DNA of 64,000 nt from Thermococcus henrietii. Lineage in GTDB: Archaea; Methanobacteriota_B; Thermococci; Thermococcales; Thermococcaceae. This document shows positions 44,670 to 53,953 of the stretch, piece by piece. The notes under the pieces were generated by a model. The model saw nothing but the letters and a program-made list of their open reading frames with translations. It was not told the DNA's origin and did no database searches. How positions within the stretch are numbered: position 1 is the stretch's first letter; each line of letters opens with the position of its first letter. Position numbers and translations under genes: made by a program. The DNA lies in the NCBI RefSeq assembly GCF_900198835.1, contig NZ_LT900021.1, positions 1,798,001 through 1,862,000 on the forward strand. The letters run 5' to 3'.

Positions 44670-45794
44670 TTGCTGTTCGACCTCCAGCCCAAGAGGAGAA
44701 GAGAAGACCTCTACGATAGGGAAGACGAGCTCAGGGAGTTTTCTGAAGCCGTTGAACTCGGAGAAACGCTCGTTCTTCTGCTCGGCATCAGGAGACTCGG
44801 TAAAAGCTCCCTCCTCAACGTTGCCCTTTCCGAATCGGGAAAACCTTTCTCCAAGATTGACGTTCGCTCGCTCTACTTTACCCACGGCTCGATTCCTCAA
44901 GAGTTGCTCGCGAGAAAACTCCTCGAAGGTCTCCTCAAGTCCCTGAAGGGAACGGACAAAGTGCGGGTAGAACTCATGAAAGCCCTCTCAAGGATTAAGG
45001 GGGTTAGAGTTTCGGGTCTTCAGGTGGAGTTTGATGAAAAGCCCGACCTTGCGGAGCTCCTTGAGAGGCTCGACCTCTGGGCCGAGAAAACTGAGAGAAG
45101 AGTTATAATCGCCTTCGACGAGGCCCAGTATCTGAGGCTTTCGGGGATACAGTACGATGGGCTCATAGCGTACGCCGTGGACAACCTGCCGAACCTGACG
45201 TTTGTGCTGACCGGCTCCGAGGTCGGAATGCTCCACGATTTTATCGGACTCGACAACCCCAAAAAGCCCCTCTTTGGCAGGTACGCGAGGGAGATAACGC
45301 TGAAGAGGTTTTCGAAGGAGCAGAGCATGGACTTCCTGAGAAGAGGATTCGACGAGCTTGGAGTAAAGGTTCAGGAGGAGGAAATTGAGAGGGTCGTTGA
45401 GAGGCTCGACGGAATTGTCGGATGGCTGACCCTATACGGCTACCTCAGGGGAGTTAGAACGCTCTCCGAAAAAGAGGCACTCAACGAGCTCTTTGAGAGG
45501 GCCAAAGCGCTTGTCCTCGACGAAATTTCGACCCTTACGAAGTACAGCGCGAGGTACTGGTTCATCTTGAAGGCCGTTGCCCTCGGAAACGATTCATGGA
45601 GCTCCATAAAGGAGTACGTGGAGTTCAAGGCGGGAAAGATAAACGACGCAAAATTCTCGGGCCTGCTGAAGAACCTCGTCAAGTACGGCTACCTTGAAAA
45701 GACAGAGGATGGCTACTCCATCCCCGACCCAGTCGTTAAGGAAGTCATAAAGAAGACCAACTTACCCCCGGGTAAGCTACTTACCCTCCCGTAA
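44670..45794 (+). CDS. Archaeal AAA-type ATPase with C-terminal winged helix
   Basis: The 374-residue protein belongs to the archaeal ATPase family common in Thermococcales: N-terminal DLYDREDELREF, Walker A GIRRLGKSSLLN (about 41-52), Walker B RRVIIAFDEAQYL and a sensor TGSE. The C-terminal 100 residues look like a winged-helix domain (FSGLLKNLVKYGYLEKTEDGYSIPDPVVKEV). The cellular role of the family is unclear. Translation starts at TTG 44670 directly after the left palindrome box, and its last codons and stop lie inside the right box. Confidence 0.85.
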   Translation: MLFDLQPKRRREDLYDREDELREFSEAVELGETLVLLLGIRRLGKSSLLNVALSESGKPFSKIDVRSLYFTHGSIPQELLARKLLEGLLKSLKGTDKVRVELMKALSRIKGVRVSGLQVEFDEKPDLAELLERLDLWAEKTERRVIIAFDEAQYLRLSGIQYDGLIAYAVDNLPNLTFVLTGSEVGMLHDFIGLDNPKKPLFGRYAREITLKRFSKEQSMDFLRRGFDELGVKVQEEEIERVVERLDGIVGWLTLYGYLRGVRTLSEKEALNELFERAKALVLDEISTLTKYSARYWFILKAVALGNDSWSSIKEYVEFKAGKINDAKFSGLLKNLVKYGYLEKTEDGYSIPDPVVKEVIKKTNLPPGKLLTLP

Positions 45795-45795
45795 G
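45761..45795. repeat. Right double-palindrome box of the ATPase cassette
   Basis: The same architecture as at 44635-44669: CTTAC-N6-GTAAG, 3 bases, CTTAC-N6-GTAAG, 35 bases in total. Cores differ (CCCCGG and CCTCCC here; CCCGGG and GGTGGG on the left). It encodes the last residues of the ATPase and abuts the stop codon of the convergent HDAC-like gene. Confidence 0.85.
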
Positions 45796-46797
45796 TCAAA
45801 ACTTCCACCACTCTGACTGTATCTCTTTCACCCTCGCCACCGTTCTAAGGGCCTCGTACGATGGACTGACCGGAACCTCGCGGATTTCCCCGCTGAGGTA
45901 GCCCCTGATGAACGCAGGAAGGCCTTTGTCAAGACCGACCGAGTAGCCACCCTCAAAAATCACCGCGAGCGGATAGCGCGAGAGCGTTGAACCCGCGTAG
46001 GCGAAGAAGAGTTCACTGAGACGAAGCGTCGTCAGGTTCTCGCCGAGGAAGCCGTCAAATCCCGCCGAGACGACCACGAGCTTCGGCCTGAACTGGGCAA
46101 GAACTGGGAGAACAACCTCGTTCCAGGCGTAGATGAAGTCGTCGTCTCCGGAGTAGTGGGGCATCGGCAGGTTGATTTTCGTCCCCTCGGCATTCTTCCC
46201 GCCGACGTCGTGCTCGTAGCCACTCCAGGGGTAAATATCACGCTCGTGAAGGTCTACATGCACCGCGTTGGGGTCGTTCCAGAGTATCTCCTGCGTCCCG
46301 TTGCCGTGATGGGCGTCAAAGTCTATGACCAGAACCTTTCCAGCGAGCTCCTCAGCCGATTTGGCCGCGTAGGCCGCGTTGTTGAAGATGCAGAAGCCGA
46401 GCGTTGAGGCGTTGAAGGCCCTTCCAGATTTTCCGGCGTGGTGGCCAGGTGGCCTGACGAGGGCAAGGTGGAGGCCTCCAAACTTCAGGGCCAGCTCAAC
46501 GGCGAGCCTTGACGCCCCGAAGGCGAGGAGCGAGGCCTCCCACGTGCCGGGGGAAACGTAGGTGTCCGGGTCGAGGTACGAGAAGGTTCTGCTGCTCTCG
46601 CGGACGAGTTCAACGTAGTCCCTTGAGTGGACCTTCAGGAGTTCCTCCTCCGGAACGGGAACCGGCTCGATGGGCTTCCACAGGTCCAACCGCTGGAGGG
46701 CCTTTACTGCCCTCAACAACCGGTCTGGGTTTTCAGGGTGATAGTTCTCGGGTCTGTGCTCGAGAAAAACGGGAGAATAGATAACGGAGAAGGCCAA
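45796..46797 (-). CDS. Histone deacetylase/acetoin utilisation family hydrolase
   Basis: The 333-residue protein has the zinc deacylase motifs LVRPPGHHAGKSGRAF, DFDAHHGNGTQEI and the closing VIFEGGYSVGLD, with the His-His and Asp/His ligands intact. Substrates in archaea may be acetyl-lysine or acetylpolyamines; which is unknown. It starts at TTG 46797 after GGTGAGGGGG, a site overlapping the stop of the TBP gene, so it is co-transcribed with TBP. Confidence 0.9.
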   Translation of the reverse strand: MAFSVIYSPVFLEHRPENYHPENPDRLLRAVKALQRLDLWKPIEPVPVPEEELLKVHSRDYVELVRESSRTFSYLDPDTYVSPGTWEASLLAFGASRLAVELALKFGGLHLALVRPPGHHAGKSGRAFNASTLGFCIFNNAAYAAKSAEELAGKVLVIDFDAHHGNGTQEILWNDPNAVHVDLHERDIYPWSGYEHDVGGKNAEGTKINLPMPHYSGDDDFIYAWNEVVLPVLAQFRPKLVVVSAGFDGFLGENLTTLRLSELFFAYAGSTLSRYPLAVIFEGGYSVGLDKGLPAFIRGYLSGEIREVPVSPSYEALRTVARVKEIQSEWWKF

Positions 46798-46803
46798 GCC
46801 CCC

Positions 46804-47376
46804 TCACCACTCCTCCTCTTCCTCGATTAGACCGTACTTCTCAAGCTCGCGGAGGAGCTTTCTAACGGCCTCCCAGGCATCGTGCTCGCTCTTGGCGCCG
46901 GAGCAGACGATTTTACCGGAGGAGAAGAGCAGTATGACAGCTCTCGGCTCCTTTACACGGTAGATGACGCCGGGGAACTGCTCGGGCTCGTACTCACAGT
47001 TGGGCAGGCTCAAAGCGACTGCGTCGAGGTTGAACTCCATGCCGATGTCACCGCTGAAGACCATGTTCTGTATGTCAATCTGGGGAGCGCGGTGGAACTT
47101 GGCGCCGATTTTCTTGAGCATCTGGATGAGCTTGTTGACGGCCCTCTCGATGTCCTCGACGCTTTTAGCACCTGTAACGACGAGCTTCCCGGAGCTGAAT
47201 ATAAGCAGGGCAACCTTTGGCTCATCGAAGCGACAGATGATTCCGGGGAACTCCTCCGGGTTGTACTTCGAGTTGGGGCATATTTCAATAACCTTCTCAA
47301 GGTTCAGCTCCGTAAAGAGGTCAACAGAAGCGACGATGTTCTCAATCCTGAGCTTTACATTGCTCATGTCCACCAA
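46804..47376 (-). CDS. tbp: TATA-box-binding protein
   Basis: The 190-residue protein has the two direct repeats of TBP ([11 protein letters not shown], then [15 protein letters not shown] with [15 protein letters not shown]; and [13 protein letters not shown], then [15 protein letters not shown] with [15 protein letters not shown]) and the acidic tail EEEEEW. It binds the promoter TATA box with TFB. The start is probably TTG 47376, matching MVDMS of Pyrococcus TBP, with GGAGGTG upstream; ATG 47367 is the alternative. Confidence 0.97.
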   Translation of the reverse strand: MVDMSNVKLRIENIVASVDLFTELNLEKVIEICPNSKYNPEEFPGIICRFDEPKVALLIFSSGKLVVTGAKSVEDIERAVNKLIQMLKKIGAKFHRAPQIDIQNMVFSGDIGMEFNLDAVALSLPNCEYEPEQFPGVIYRVKEPRAVILLFSSGKIVCSGAKSEHDAWEAVRKLLRELEKYGLIEEEEEW

Positions 47377-47478
47377 GGTTTACACCTCCGGATGGTGGGT
47401 TTAAAAACCCCTTTATAAATGAGGGCCGTCGCTTTTTAAAGCTTTATGCTCAAAAGGGAACATCGAAGAAGAAAAAGT

Positions 47479-49182
47479 TCAAAGGTAGGCCTCAACGAGG
47501 ACCTTTCCAGCTTCGGTCAGGCTCTTGCTTCCGAGGAAGCCGAGCTGGCGGAGCATCGTCAGGGCCTTCTTTATCTCGTCGTCGCTGAGGCTGAGGTGCT
47601 TCCTGATAACGTCCACTTCCTCCATCTTGTAGCCCTTGACCTCTCCCTTCTCCTTCCAGATTCTGTTGAAGGTCTCGATGTTGTCGTAGATTACCTTGAG
47701 CACGTTGTAGAGGGTCGGCGTGACGCTGAACTTGACCTTGACTATCTCCTGGAGCTTGGCGTTCTCGAGGGCGGTCTTAACTTTATCTCCGAGTTCGGTC
47801 AGCTTGACCATACCGTTCTGGAGCTCAACGACAAAGCCCTTCGCTTCCGCCTCGCCGATTGCCCTGATGATTTCCTTCTCGTCTCCGCCGACGTAGTCCT
47901 TAACCAACTCGACGAGCTCATCCCTGTGGATGTACTTCTTCCTCGGGGTCTTGGCGAGTATAGCGGCGTCGTATCTTGTGAGGAACGGCTTCCTCTTTAT
48001 GCTCCTGCTGAGCTTGAGGTAGAACCTGCCCTTGTCGGTGACGCCGGCCTTGACGACTCCCTCCTCCTGGGCCCTGATGACCCACTCGGCTATTGGCACA
48101 TCGCCGCTTTCGGCGTAGGTTACCGCCTTCATGGCATCGGGACTGACGGTTCCGAAGGTTATGGCCTCTTTACCCCACTCGGTGAGCCAGTAGGTGTCCT
48201 TGTTCTTGACGAGCTTCCTCTCGACCAGCTCCTTGCTCTCGAGGAGATGCAAGATAGCTCCAAGGTCCTCGACCTTAACGCGCCTGGCGATTTCCTTCTC
48301 CGTTGGCAAGATGTCGGGGTTGGTCTCGTACTTCTCCTCAATCTCCTTGATGGCCTTGAGGACCGCAAGTCCGTCGTCGAGCAGGTAAATCGGGAGAACC
48401 TTCTCCTCAACCCTGCCCATCGCCTCGTAGGTCTCCATCACGGCCTTTCCGAACTCGGTGGTTCCCTTCTCGTCGGTGAGCCCCATGCTCTCCAGCTCGG
48501 CGTTGCTCCTTCCGGCCTTCAGGGCCTCGAAGTCCTCCTTCCTGAGGACTATCGCCCTCGCAAATACCGGAATCATGCCCACGGCTTTGAGGGCGAGCTT
48601 CGCCGCGGGAGTGGTTGCGAAGGCCCTTCCCTTCTCGGTCGGCGGTGAAATCAGGAGCAGGCGCATCGCCTGGAGGGCGTTCACGATGTTGTCGCCGTAG
48701 AGCTTGGAGTTCTTGTAGGTTACAAGCTCGTCGAGGGTGCCGATTTTTGGCATTCCCCTGAGGAACGAGACTATCTCAGGGGTCAGGTAAACGACGGGGT
48801 GGGTCTCGCGGTAAAGCACAAGAAGCGCCTTTCCGAACTCGGTGAGGCCGTTCTCATCGGCGAGCTTTCTCTCCTTCAGCTTCTCGAGCCAGCTCTCGGG
48901 GACCTTTCCGGTCTCCTCGAGGAGCTCAAGCATCTTCATTATCTCGGTATCGGCTATGACCTCCGGAAGCTCGTCGAGGTTCAGGGAGTCGCTTATCTCG
49001 AGGAGATTCCTTCCGGCATCGGTAAGCTTAATCTTTCCACCATCAAGCTCGGCAAACCCGAGAATGTAGAGCTCGATTGCCCTTATCTGGAACTCCTCCG
49101 GCAGTTTGGCCTCAATCTCGGCCTGGCTCTCGGTCTTCTTCATTTCCCTGAGTATCTCAAGGTGCCTCTTCTTCAGATACAT
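47479..49182 (-). CDS. DUF505-family protein with several winged-helix-like units
   Basis: The 567-residue protein has repeated segments each ending in a short stretch like GLTEFGKALL, GTTEFGKAVME, YWLTEWGKEA and LTELGDKVKT. This is the usual form of wing-containing helix-turn-helix repeats. It matches the DUF505 proteins of Thermococcales. No catalytic motif is visible. A nucleic-acid-binding role is inferred from the repeats only. GGGGTGATAAC precedes ATG 49182. Confidence 0.8.
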   Translation of the reverse strand: MYLKKRHLEILREMKKTESQAEIEAKLPEEFQIRAIELYILGFAELDGGKIKLTDAGRNLLEISDSLNLDELPEVIADTEIMKMLELLEETGKVPESWLEKLKERKLADENGLTEFGKALLVLYRETHPVVYLTPEIVSFLRGMPKIGTLDELVTYKNSKLYGDNIVNALQAMRLLLISPPTEKGRAFATTPAAKLALKAVGMIPVFARAIVLRKEDFEALKAGRSNAELESMGLTDEKGTTEFGKAVMETYEAMGRVEEKVLPIYLLDDGLAVLKAIKEIEEKYETNPDILPTEKEIARRVKVEDLGAILHLLESKELVERKLVKNKDTYWLTEWGKEAITFGTVSPDAMKAVTYAESGDVPIAEWVIRAQEEGVVKAGVTDKGRFYLKLSRSIKRKPFLTRYDAAILAKTPRKKYIHRDELVELVKDYVGGDEKEIIRAIGEAEAKGFVVELQNGMVKLTELGDKVKTALENAKLQEIVKVKFSVTPTLYNVLKVIYDNIETFNRIWKEKGEVKGYKMEEVDVIRKHLSLSDDEIKKALTMLRQLGFLGSKSLTEAGKVLVEAYL

Positions 49183-49319
49183 GTTATCACCCCTCCACTT
49201 CCGTTTTGATGCTTAAAAAGCCTCCGACATTTTTAGAAACGCAAAGTTTTTAAAACTTTCGGTAACTAAAATCGGCTAAGGTTTAAAAGGCAACCCGTTG
49301 AGTGGGGGGTGGTGAGAAC

Positions 49320-49748
49320 ATGAGAAACACGATTGTCTTAGTTAGAACCGACAACTTTCAGAAGGCGAGCGTGGCTTTGGCCGACCTCGTGAGATACGGG
49401 GGCATGAGAATTCGCGGTGACCCGAGGATAATCCCGCCGGCCCTTTCGGACTGGGCTTTCGAAAAGATTAGCGGAGAGAAGCCGAGAAAGCGCTTTAAAG
49501 CCCACGTCGTGGCTCAGATTGACCTCCCTCCGAAGAAGGCCATAGGCAGGCTGATGGACATTCACCCGCCGGCCCATGTCCTCGTAATTCCGCCGGATTC
49601 TGAAGTCTGGGAGGAGTTAATGCGCCTCTGGGGGGGTTTTGAGAAGCTCCGCGGCTTCCACCCGCCCAAGAGAACACGGGCCGAAGAAGCCCGGCGGAAG
49701 GCCGAGAAGAGGAGAGAGAAGGAAGAGTGGGGGTTCGAGGAGGTTTAG
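49320..49748 (+). CDS. Hypothetical protein, 142 aa
   Basis: I do not recognise this protein. It has a mixed alpha/beta N-terminal half (NTIVLVRTDNFQKASVALAD) and a central hydrophobic strand HVLVIPPDSE. The C-terminal tail of about 30 residues is strongly charged (RAEEARRKAEKRREKEEW). GGTGGTGAG sets the start at ATG 49320. It ends one base from the convergent aMBF1 gene. Confidence 0.7.
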   Translation: MRNTIVLVRTDNFQKASVALADLVRYGGMRIRGDPRIIPPALSDWAFEKISGEKPRKRFKAHVVAQIDLPPKKAIGRLMDIHPPAHVLVIPPDSEVWEELMRLWGGFEKLRGFHPPKRTRAEEARRKAEKRREKEEWGFEEV

Positions 49749-49749
49749 T

Positions 49750-50283
49750 TCACTTCTTCCTCTTCCGTATCCTGATGTTGGCGATGTCGCCGAGGGTTGG
49801 CTCGTAGTCCTTTGGAATCGTCTTCTTCTCCTTTACCTCCTCCTCCTCGACGCGCTCGATGAGCGTAATCTTGAAGTAGCGCTCGAGCTTCTTGGCTTCC
49901 TTAATCGTCGGCTCGCGGTAACCGTGCGCTATGGCTCTCAAATCGTTCACCGAAAGCCCAATCTCGTGGGACAGCTCCTCGTAGCTTTTACCGCTCCTCT
50001 GTATAGCTTTGTAAACCCTCTCGGCGAAGTCCTCGACTATTTCCTCGGTGTAGAGCGGTCTCTCGCGGTAGGGCTTCGGCTCCCTCTTCGGCCTCGGAGC
50101 TGGAGCTCTTCTCCTCGGCTCCCTTCCGGTGGGCATTATGCTGAAGCCGGACTTCTTTCGGCCGTACTTCTCGTAACAGCGGTCGCAGACGAGGACCTCG
50201 GCGCCTTCGAGCCTTATCCTGTGGCCCGGGCCCCTTATGGGCGCACCACAAATCTCGCAGTAGCGTGGCTTGGCCTTGCTCAT
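49750..50283 (-). CDS. Archaeal multiprotein bridging factor 1 (aMBF1)
   Basis: The 177-residue protein has an N-terminal zinc ribbon (YCEICGAPI, then VCDRCYEKYG), a basic linker, and a Cro-type HTH (SYEELSHEIGLSVNDLRAIAHGYREPT at about 100-130). aMBF1 is a small-ribosomal-subunit-associated factor in archaea. ATG 50283, after GGTGGT, is preferred to the GTG at 50292. It is divergent from the GNAT gene with a short shared promoter region. Confidence 0.9.
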   Translation of the reverse strand: MSKAKPRYCEICGAPIRGPGHRIRLEGAEVLVCDRCYEKYGRKKSGFSIMPTGREPRRRAPAPRPKREPKPYRERPLYTEEIVEDFAERVYKAIQRSGKSYEELSHEIGLSVNDLRAIAHGYREPTIKEAKKLERYFKITLIERVEEEEVKEKKTIPKDYEPTLGDIANIRIRKRKK

Positions 50284-50350
50284 AGCTACCACCTTCTCTA
50301 CCGCTCAAAGCTCGGAGTCAGGCTTTTTAAACCCGACGATGAGGGTATGG

Positions 50351-50848
50351 ATGATGACGGAAGTGAAGATAGAGAAGCTACAAAAGCTCGACCAGGAAAC
50401 GCTGGAGAGGCTGATAGAGATTTACATGAACGCCTACGAGGGAATGCGCGAGTACGGCGGGGAGGGCGAGAGCTACGCGAAGCGCTACCTGCGATGGTGC
50501 TGGAGCAAAGCTAAAGACGGCTTCTTCGTTGCCAAAATCGACGACGAGATAGTCGGTTTCATCGTCTGCGACGACGACTGGTACAGCAAGTACGAGGGAA
50601 AAACGGTTGGGGCCATACACGAGTTCGCCGTGGACAAAAACTATCAGGGGCACGGAATCGGGCGGAAGCTCATGGAGAAGTGCCTCGAGTACCTGAAGGG
50701 AAAGAAAATCGAGCTCTGGGTCGGCGAGAAGAACGAGAGAGCAAAGAGGTTTTACGAGGAGTACGGTTTCAAAGAGGCTGGAAAGCATGGTATCTGGGTG
50801 AGAATGGTTAAGCCTGCCGAAAAGGTGATAAGCGCGGACGAGAAGTAG
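50351..50848 (+). CDS. GNAT-family N-acetyltransferase
   Basis: The protein of about 165 residues has the acetyl-CoA-binding signature EFAVDKNYQGHGIGRKLME (QGHGIG loop), then ELWVGEKNERAKRFYEEYGF. The substrate is unknown. Starts at ATG 50351 or 50354 are both possible, with GAGGGT just upstream. The frame is open further upstream but that region overlaps the aMBF1 start. Confidence 0.85.
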   Translation: MMTEVKIEKLQKLDQETLERLIEIYMNAYEGMREYGGEGESYAKRYLRWCWSKAKDGFFVAKIDDEIVGFIVCDDDWYSKYEGKTVGAIHEFAVDKNYQGHGIGRKLMEKCLEYLKGKKIELWVGEKNERAKRFYEEYGFKEAGKHGIWVRMVKPAEKVISADEK

Positions 50849-50907
50849 GTTTATTGGTGGTTGCAATGCCCTGCATTCATCCACCCGGCACAGACAGGGT
50901 GAAGGAA

Positions 50908-51156
50908 ATGAAAGAGGAGAGCTTCATAAGGGAAGGAAAGGGAAAGCTGAAGGTCACGATAGAGGGAAGTGAGACCCTCGAAACTACGATGAGCGGAAGG
51001 CTGAAGAGCGTCGAGGAAGTTGCCGAGATGCTCGGCGTCGAAGCGAAGGACGGGAAGATAGAGGCCGTAGTTGACGGAGTTAAGGTGAAGATGGAGAAGG
51101 GCAAGCTCGAGCTTGAGTTCGAGAGCGGGGACAGGATGAGGATTGAGAAGGCCTGA
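50908..51156 (+). CDS. Small charged protein, 82 aa, unknown
   Basis: Function unknown. The sequence is an alternating charged beta-rich protein (GKLKVTIEGSE, GKIEAVVDGVKVKMEKGKLELEFESGD) with a short helix SVEEVAEMLG in the middle. ATG 50908 is preceded by AGGGTGAAGG; an earlier ATG at 50866 would add 14 residues without a good site. It is 59 bases after the GNAT gene on the same strand. Confidence 0.6.
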   Translation: MKEESFIREGKGKLKVTIEGSETLETTMSGRLKSVEEVAEMLGVEAKDGKIEAVVDGVKVKMEKGKLELEFESGDRMRIEKA

Positions 51157-51223
51157 CGGCATTCAATGCCTAATTCTTTTCTGAAGCCAAAACAGGTTAA
51201 AAAGCAGAGTAAGAGAAAGGAAA

Positions 51224-51628
51224 TCACTTCAAAACGGGCCTGAACTTGTAGCCGTAGAGGATTATGCCATCCTCCTCAAACTCTCTGACCTTTCTGGTCA
51301 CGACCTCAACTTCCATGCCCTCGTGGATTTCCTCCGGGTCAACGTCCGTCAGCTGGGCCAGAACAACGGGCCCTTCCTCGAGCTGAACCAAGGCCAATGG
51401 ATAGGGCTTGTAGTACTCGAACCCGCTCGGCGGGTTTCTCACTATCGTCCAGGTGAGCACCTTGCCCCTTCCGCTGAACTCGTATTCCTCGACGTTCTTT
51501 GAACCGCAGACGGGGCAAACCTGCCTGTAGGGGAAGAAGACGTGGCCGTTCTCGCACTTTCCGCCTATGAGCCTGTACTTCTCGCGGAAGTGCCTCCAGT
51601 AGCGGGAAACCTGCATCGGACGGGCCAT
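51224..51628 (-). CDS. DUF35 OB-fold/zinc-ribbon protein of the thiolase-HMGCS complex
   Basis: The 134-residue protein has a zinc ribbon (KCENGHVFFPYRQVCPVCGS) and an OB-fold after it. In archaea this DUF35 protein bridges acetoacetyl-CoA thiolase and HMG-CoA synthase, channelling the unstable intermediate. It is the third gene of that operon here, starting a few bases from the thiolase stop with GGAGGGTG as ribosome site. Confidence 0.9.
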   Translation of the reverse strand: MARPMQVSRYWRHFREKYRLIGGKCENGHVFFPYRQVCPVCGSKNVEEYEFSGRGKVLTWTIVRNPPSGFEYYKPYPLALVQLEEGPVVLAQLTDVDPEEIHEGMEVEVVTRKVREFEEDGIILYGYKFRPVLK

Positions 51629-51630
51629 CT

Positions 51631-52791
51631 TCACACCCTCCTGAAGATGCTAACGGTTATGTTCGAACCGGTCCCACCGATGTTCTGGGTCAGGCCGACC
51701 TCCGCATCTGGAACCTGGTTCGGCGCCTCACCGCGGAGCTGGAGAACCGCCTCGACCGTCTGGTAAACTCCAGTAGCTCCAACGGGATGACCGCGAGCTT
51801 TGAGTCCTCCCATCGTCTGTATCGGATAATCTGCGTCAATCGCTATCTGGCCCTCCCTGGCGAGCTTCGCTCCTTCTCCTTTCTTCGCGACGCCGAGGGC
51901 TTCCAAGCTCAGCGCGGCCATGACAGTGAAGGCGTCGTGAACCTCGAAGAAGTCTATGTCCTTTGCCTCGACTCCGGCCATCTTGTAGGCTTTCTCTGCT
52001 GCTATCTTCGCCGCCTTGAGGGTGAGCAAATCTTCCCTGTTGGCGAGGTTTATGGTGTCTATGGCGCGCGCCATTCCAGCGACCTCAACCCACTTCTCCT
52101 TCGGAACGCCGAGCTCCTCGGCCTTCTCGGGGGTGGTTATTATCACCGCCGCTGCTCCGTCGCAGACCGGGGAAGCATCGAAGAGCTTGAGCGGGTCTGC
52201 TATGTAGGGGCTCTTCAGGACGGTCTCAACCTTGATGGGCCTCTTGAACATCGCGTAGGGGTTCTTGGCGCCGTTGGCGTGGGCGTTGACGGCGAAGAGG
52301 GCCAAATCCTCCTCGGTGTAGCCGTAGGTCTTCATGTAGTGCCTCATGATGAGCGCGTTCAAAGCTACGAAGCTGGCCCCGTGGAAGAGCTCCCACTCGG
52401 CATCGGCGGCGTAAGCCAGGTAGCGGGTCGCGTCGCTCGGCCAGGCGTCGGTCATCTTCTCGACGCCGACGACGGCGACAACATCCTCCAGTCCGCTGAG
52501 GACGGCCTTAACACCCTCCTGAACGGCGGCACCACCGGAGGCGCACGCTGCCTCAATTTTAACCGCCGGAATGTTCCCGAGACCTGCCCAGTCCGCTATG
52601 AGCGCGCCGAGGTTCTCCTGCTCGACGAAGGGGCCTGAAACCATGTTGCCGACGTAGAGGGAGTCAACCTTATCAACGCCGGCATCGTCCATCGCCTTGA
52701 GAAGGGCCTCAACGGCCAAATCCCTGAGGGAGAGCTTCCAGTGCTCGCCAACGGGCGTCATGCCAGCCCCAATTATGACCGCCTTCCTCAT
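51631..52791 (-). CDS. Acetyl-CoA C-acetyltransferase (thiolase)
   Basis: The 386-residue protein condenses two acetyl-CoA to acetoacetyl-CoA, the first mevalonate-pathway step. The nucleophilic Cys is in KIEAACASGGAAVQEG, and the C-terminal catalytic blocks are NIGGTGSN and GHPVGATG. It lies between HMG-CoA synthase and DUF35 in the arrangement known to form one complex. ATG 52791 (MRKAVIIGAGMTPVG) follows GGTGGTGGAG. Confidence 0.93.
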   Translation of the reverse strand: MRKAVIIGAGMTPVGEHWKLSLRDLAVEALLKAMDDAGVDKVDSLYVGNMVSGPFVEQENLGALIADWAGLGNIPAVKIEAACASGGAAVQEGVKAVLSGLEDVVAVVGVEKMTDAWPSDATRYLAYAADAEWELFHGASFVALNALIMRHYMKTYGYTEEDLALFAVNAHANGAKNPYAMFKRPIKVETVLKSPYIADPLKLFDASPVCDGAAAVIITTPEKAEELGVPKEKWVEVAGMARAIDTINLANREDLLTLKAAKIAAEKAYKMAGVEAKDIDFFEVHDAFTVMAALSLEALGVAKKGEGAKLAREGQIAIDADYPIQTMGGLKARGHPVGATGVYQTVEAVLQLRGEAPNQVPDAEVGLTQNIGGTGSNITVSIFRRV

Positions 52792-52801
52792 CTCCACCAC
52801 C

Positions 52802-53854
52802 TCACAGTATGAACTTCCTCCTCGCCTTGGCGTAGAGGGCGTAGTCTATGTACTTCTTCCTCTCGACGTAGTCCCTAACCTTCGGCGCGAGGTCCCTCTT
52901 CTCCTCTATGGCGTCCTGAACGACGATGCTGAAGGCGTCGCTTCCGGCTCCGGAACCGAAGGAAACCCACAGAATCCTGTCGCCGGGCTTGGCTATGTCG
53001 AGAACCGCTGAAACGCCGACCATCGTTGCACCGCTGTAGGTGTTTCCAATCTTGCCGGTGAGAAGTCCCGGAAGAACCTTCTCCTTCGGGATTCCAAGGA
53101 TTTTAGCAGCGGTGAGCGGGAACTTGACGTTGGGCTGGTGGAAGACCGCGTAGTCGAAGTCGTTGACGGTAAGACCGAGCTCCTCCATCAGCGTTTTTGC
53201 CGCGTTGATTATGTGGTGGAAGTATGCCGGCTCTCCTGTAAAGCGGTTTCCGTGCCTCGGGTAGTGCTCGTGTTGCCTTCTCCAGAAGTCCGGAGTATCG
53301 GTAACGTATGAGTAGCTTCCCTCGAAGTAGGCAACCGTCTCGGAGCTCTTGGGACCAACTATGAAGGCAGCTCCGCCCGCTCCGGCGGTGAACTCGAGGT
53401 GGTCGCCGGGCCTTCCCTGGGCGGTATCGGCTCCGATGGCCATCGCGTAGTCGGCCATCTCGGAGCCAACGAAGCCGATAGCTGTTTGCAGAGCCTCGGT
53501 TCCGGCCTTGCATGCGAACTCGAAGTCGGCAGTGCTAACGTCGGGAGTTGCTCCGATTGCCTCGGCTATGACCGTTCCGGTCGGCTTCACAGCGTATGGC
53601 TTGCTCTCCGAGCCGAACCAGACCGCCCTTATGAGCTTGGGGTCAATTCCTGCCCTCTTGAGCGCGTTTCTGGCAGCTTCAAGCCCTATGGTGAGCGCGT
53701 CCTCGTCGAGACCGGGAACGGCCTTTTCCTCTATTGGAAAGCTCGAAACGCCCCAGACCCTTCCTATCTCCTCGGCCTTGATTCTATACATCGGAACGTA
53801 GGCACCGTAGCCGACGATGCCCACTTCCCTCTTCGGCTTCAGTAGCTTCCTCAT
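52802..53854 (-). CDS. Hydroxymethylglutaryl-CoA synthase
   Basis: The 350-residue protein adds acetyl-CoA to acetoacetyl-CoA to form HMG-CoA for archaeal isoprenoid lipids. The acyl-Cys block is [17 protein letters not shown], and the catalytic His is in [13 protein letters not shown]. It leads the HMGCS-thiolase-DUF35 operon. ATG 53854 with GGTGA five bases upstream is the preferred start over the ATG two codons earlier. Confidence 0.95.
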   Translation of the reverse strand: MRKLLKPKREVGIVGYGAYVPMYRIKAEEIGRVWGVSSFPIEEKAVPGLDEDALTIGLEAARNALKRAGIDPKLIRAVWFGSESKPYAVKPTGTVIAEAIGATPDVSTADFEFACKAGTEALQTAIGFVGSEMADYAMAIGADTAQGRPGDHLEFTAGAGGAAFIVGPKSSETVAYFEGSYSYVTDTPDFWRRQHEHYPRHGNRFTGEPAYFHHIINAAKTLMEELGLTVNDFDYAVFHQPNVKFPLTAAKILGIPKEKVLPGLLTGKIGNTYSGATMVGVSAVLDIAKPGDRILWVSFGSGAGSDAFSIVVQDAIEEKRDLAPKVRDYVERKKYIDYALYAKARRKFIL

Positions 53855-53953
53855 GGGCATCACCTTGAGAACTGACTGCCGGGGGTTGGAACGGGCCTTA
53901 TAAAAGCCTTTCGGTAAAAGTGAAAAAGAGTTTAGACGATTGACGAGGAAAGC

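Noticed and set aside
47446-48648. 400-codon frame opposite the DUF505 gene
   Set aside because: It is antisense to a gene with a clear ribosome site, start and repeats, and its composition is Leu/Asp/Glu-biased as in shadow frames.
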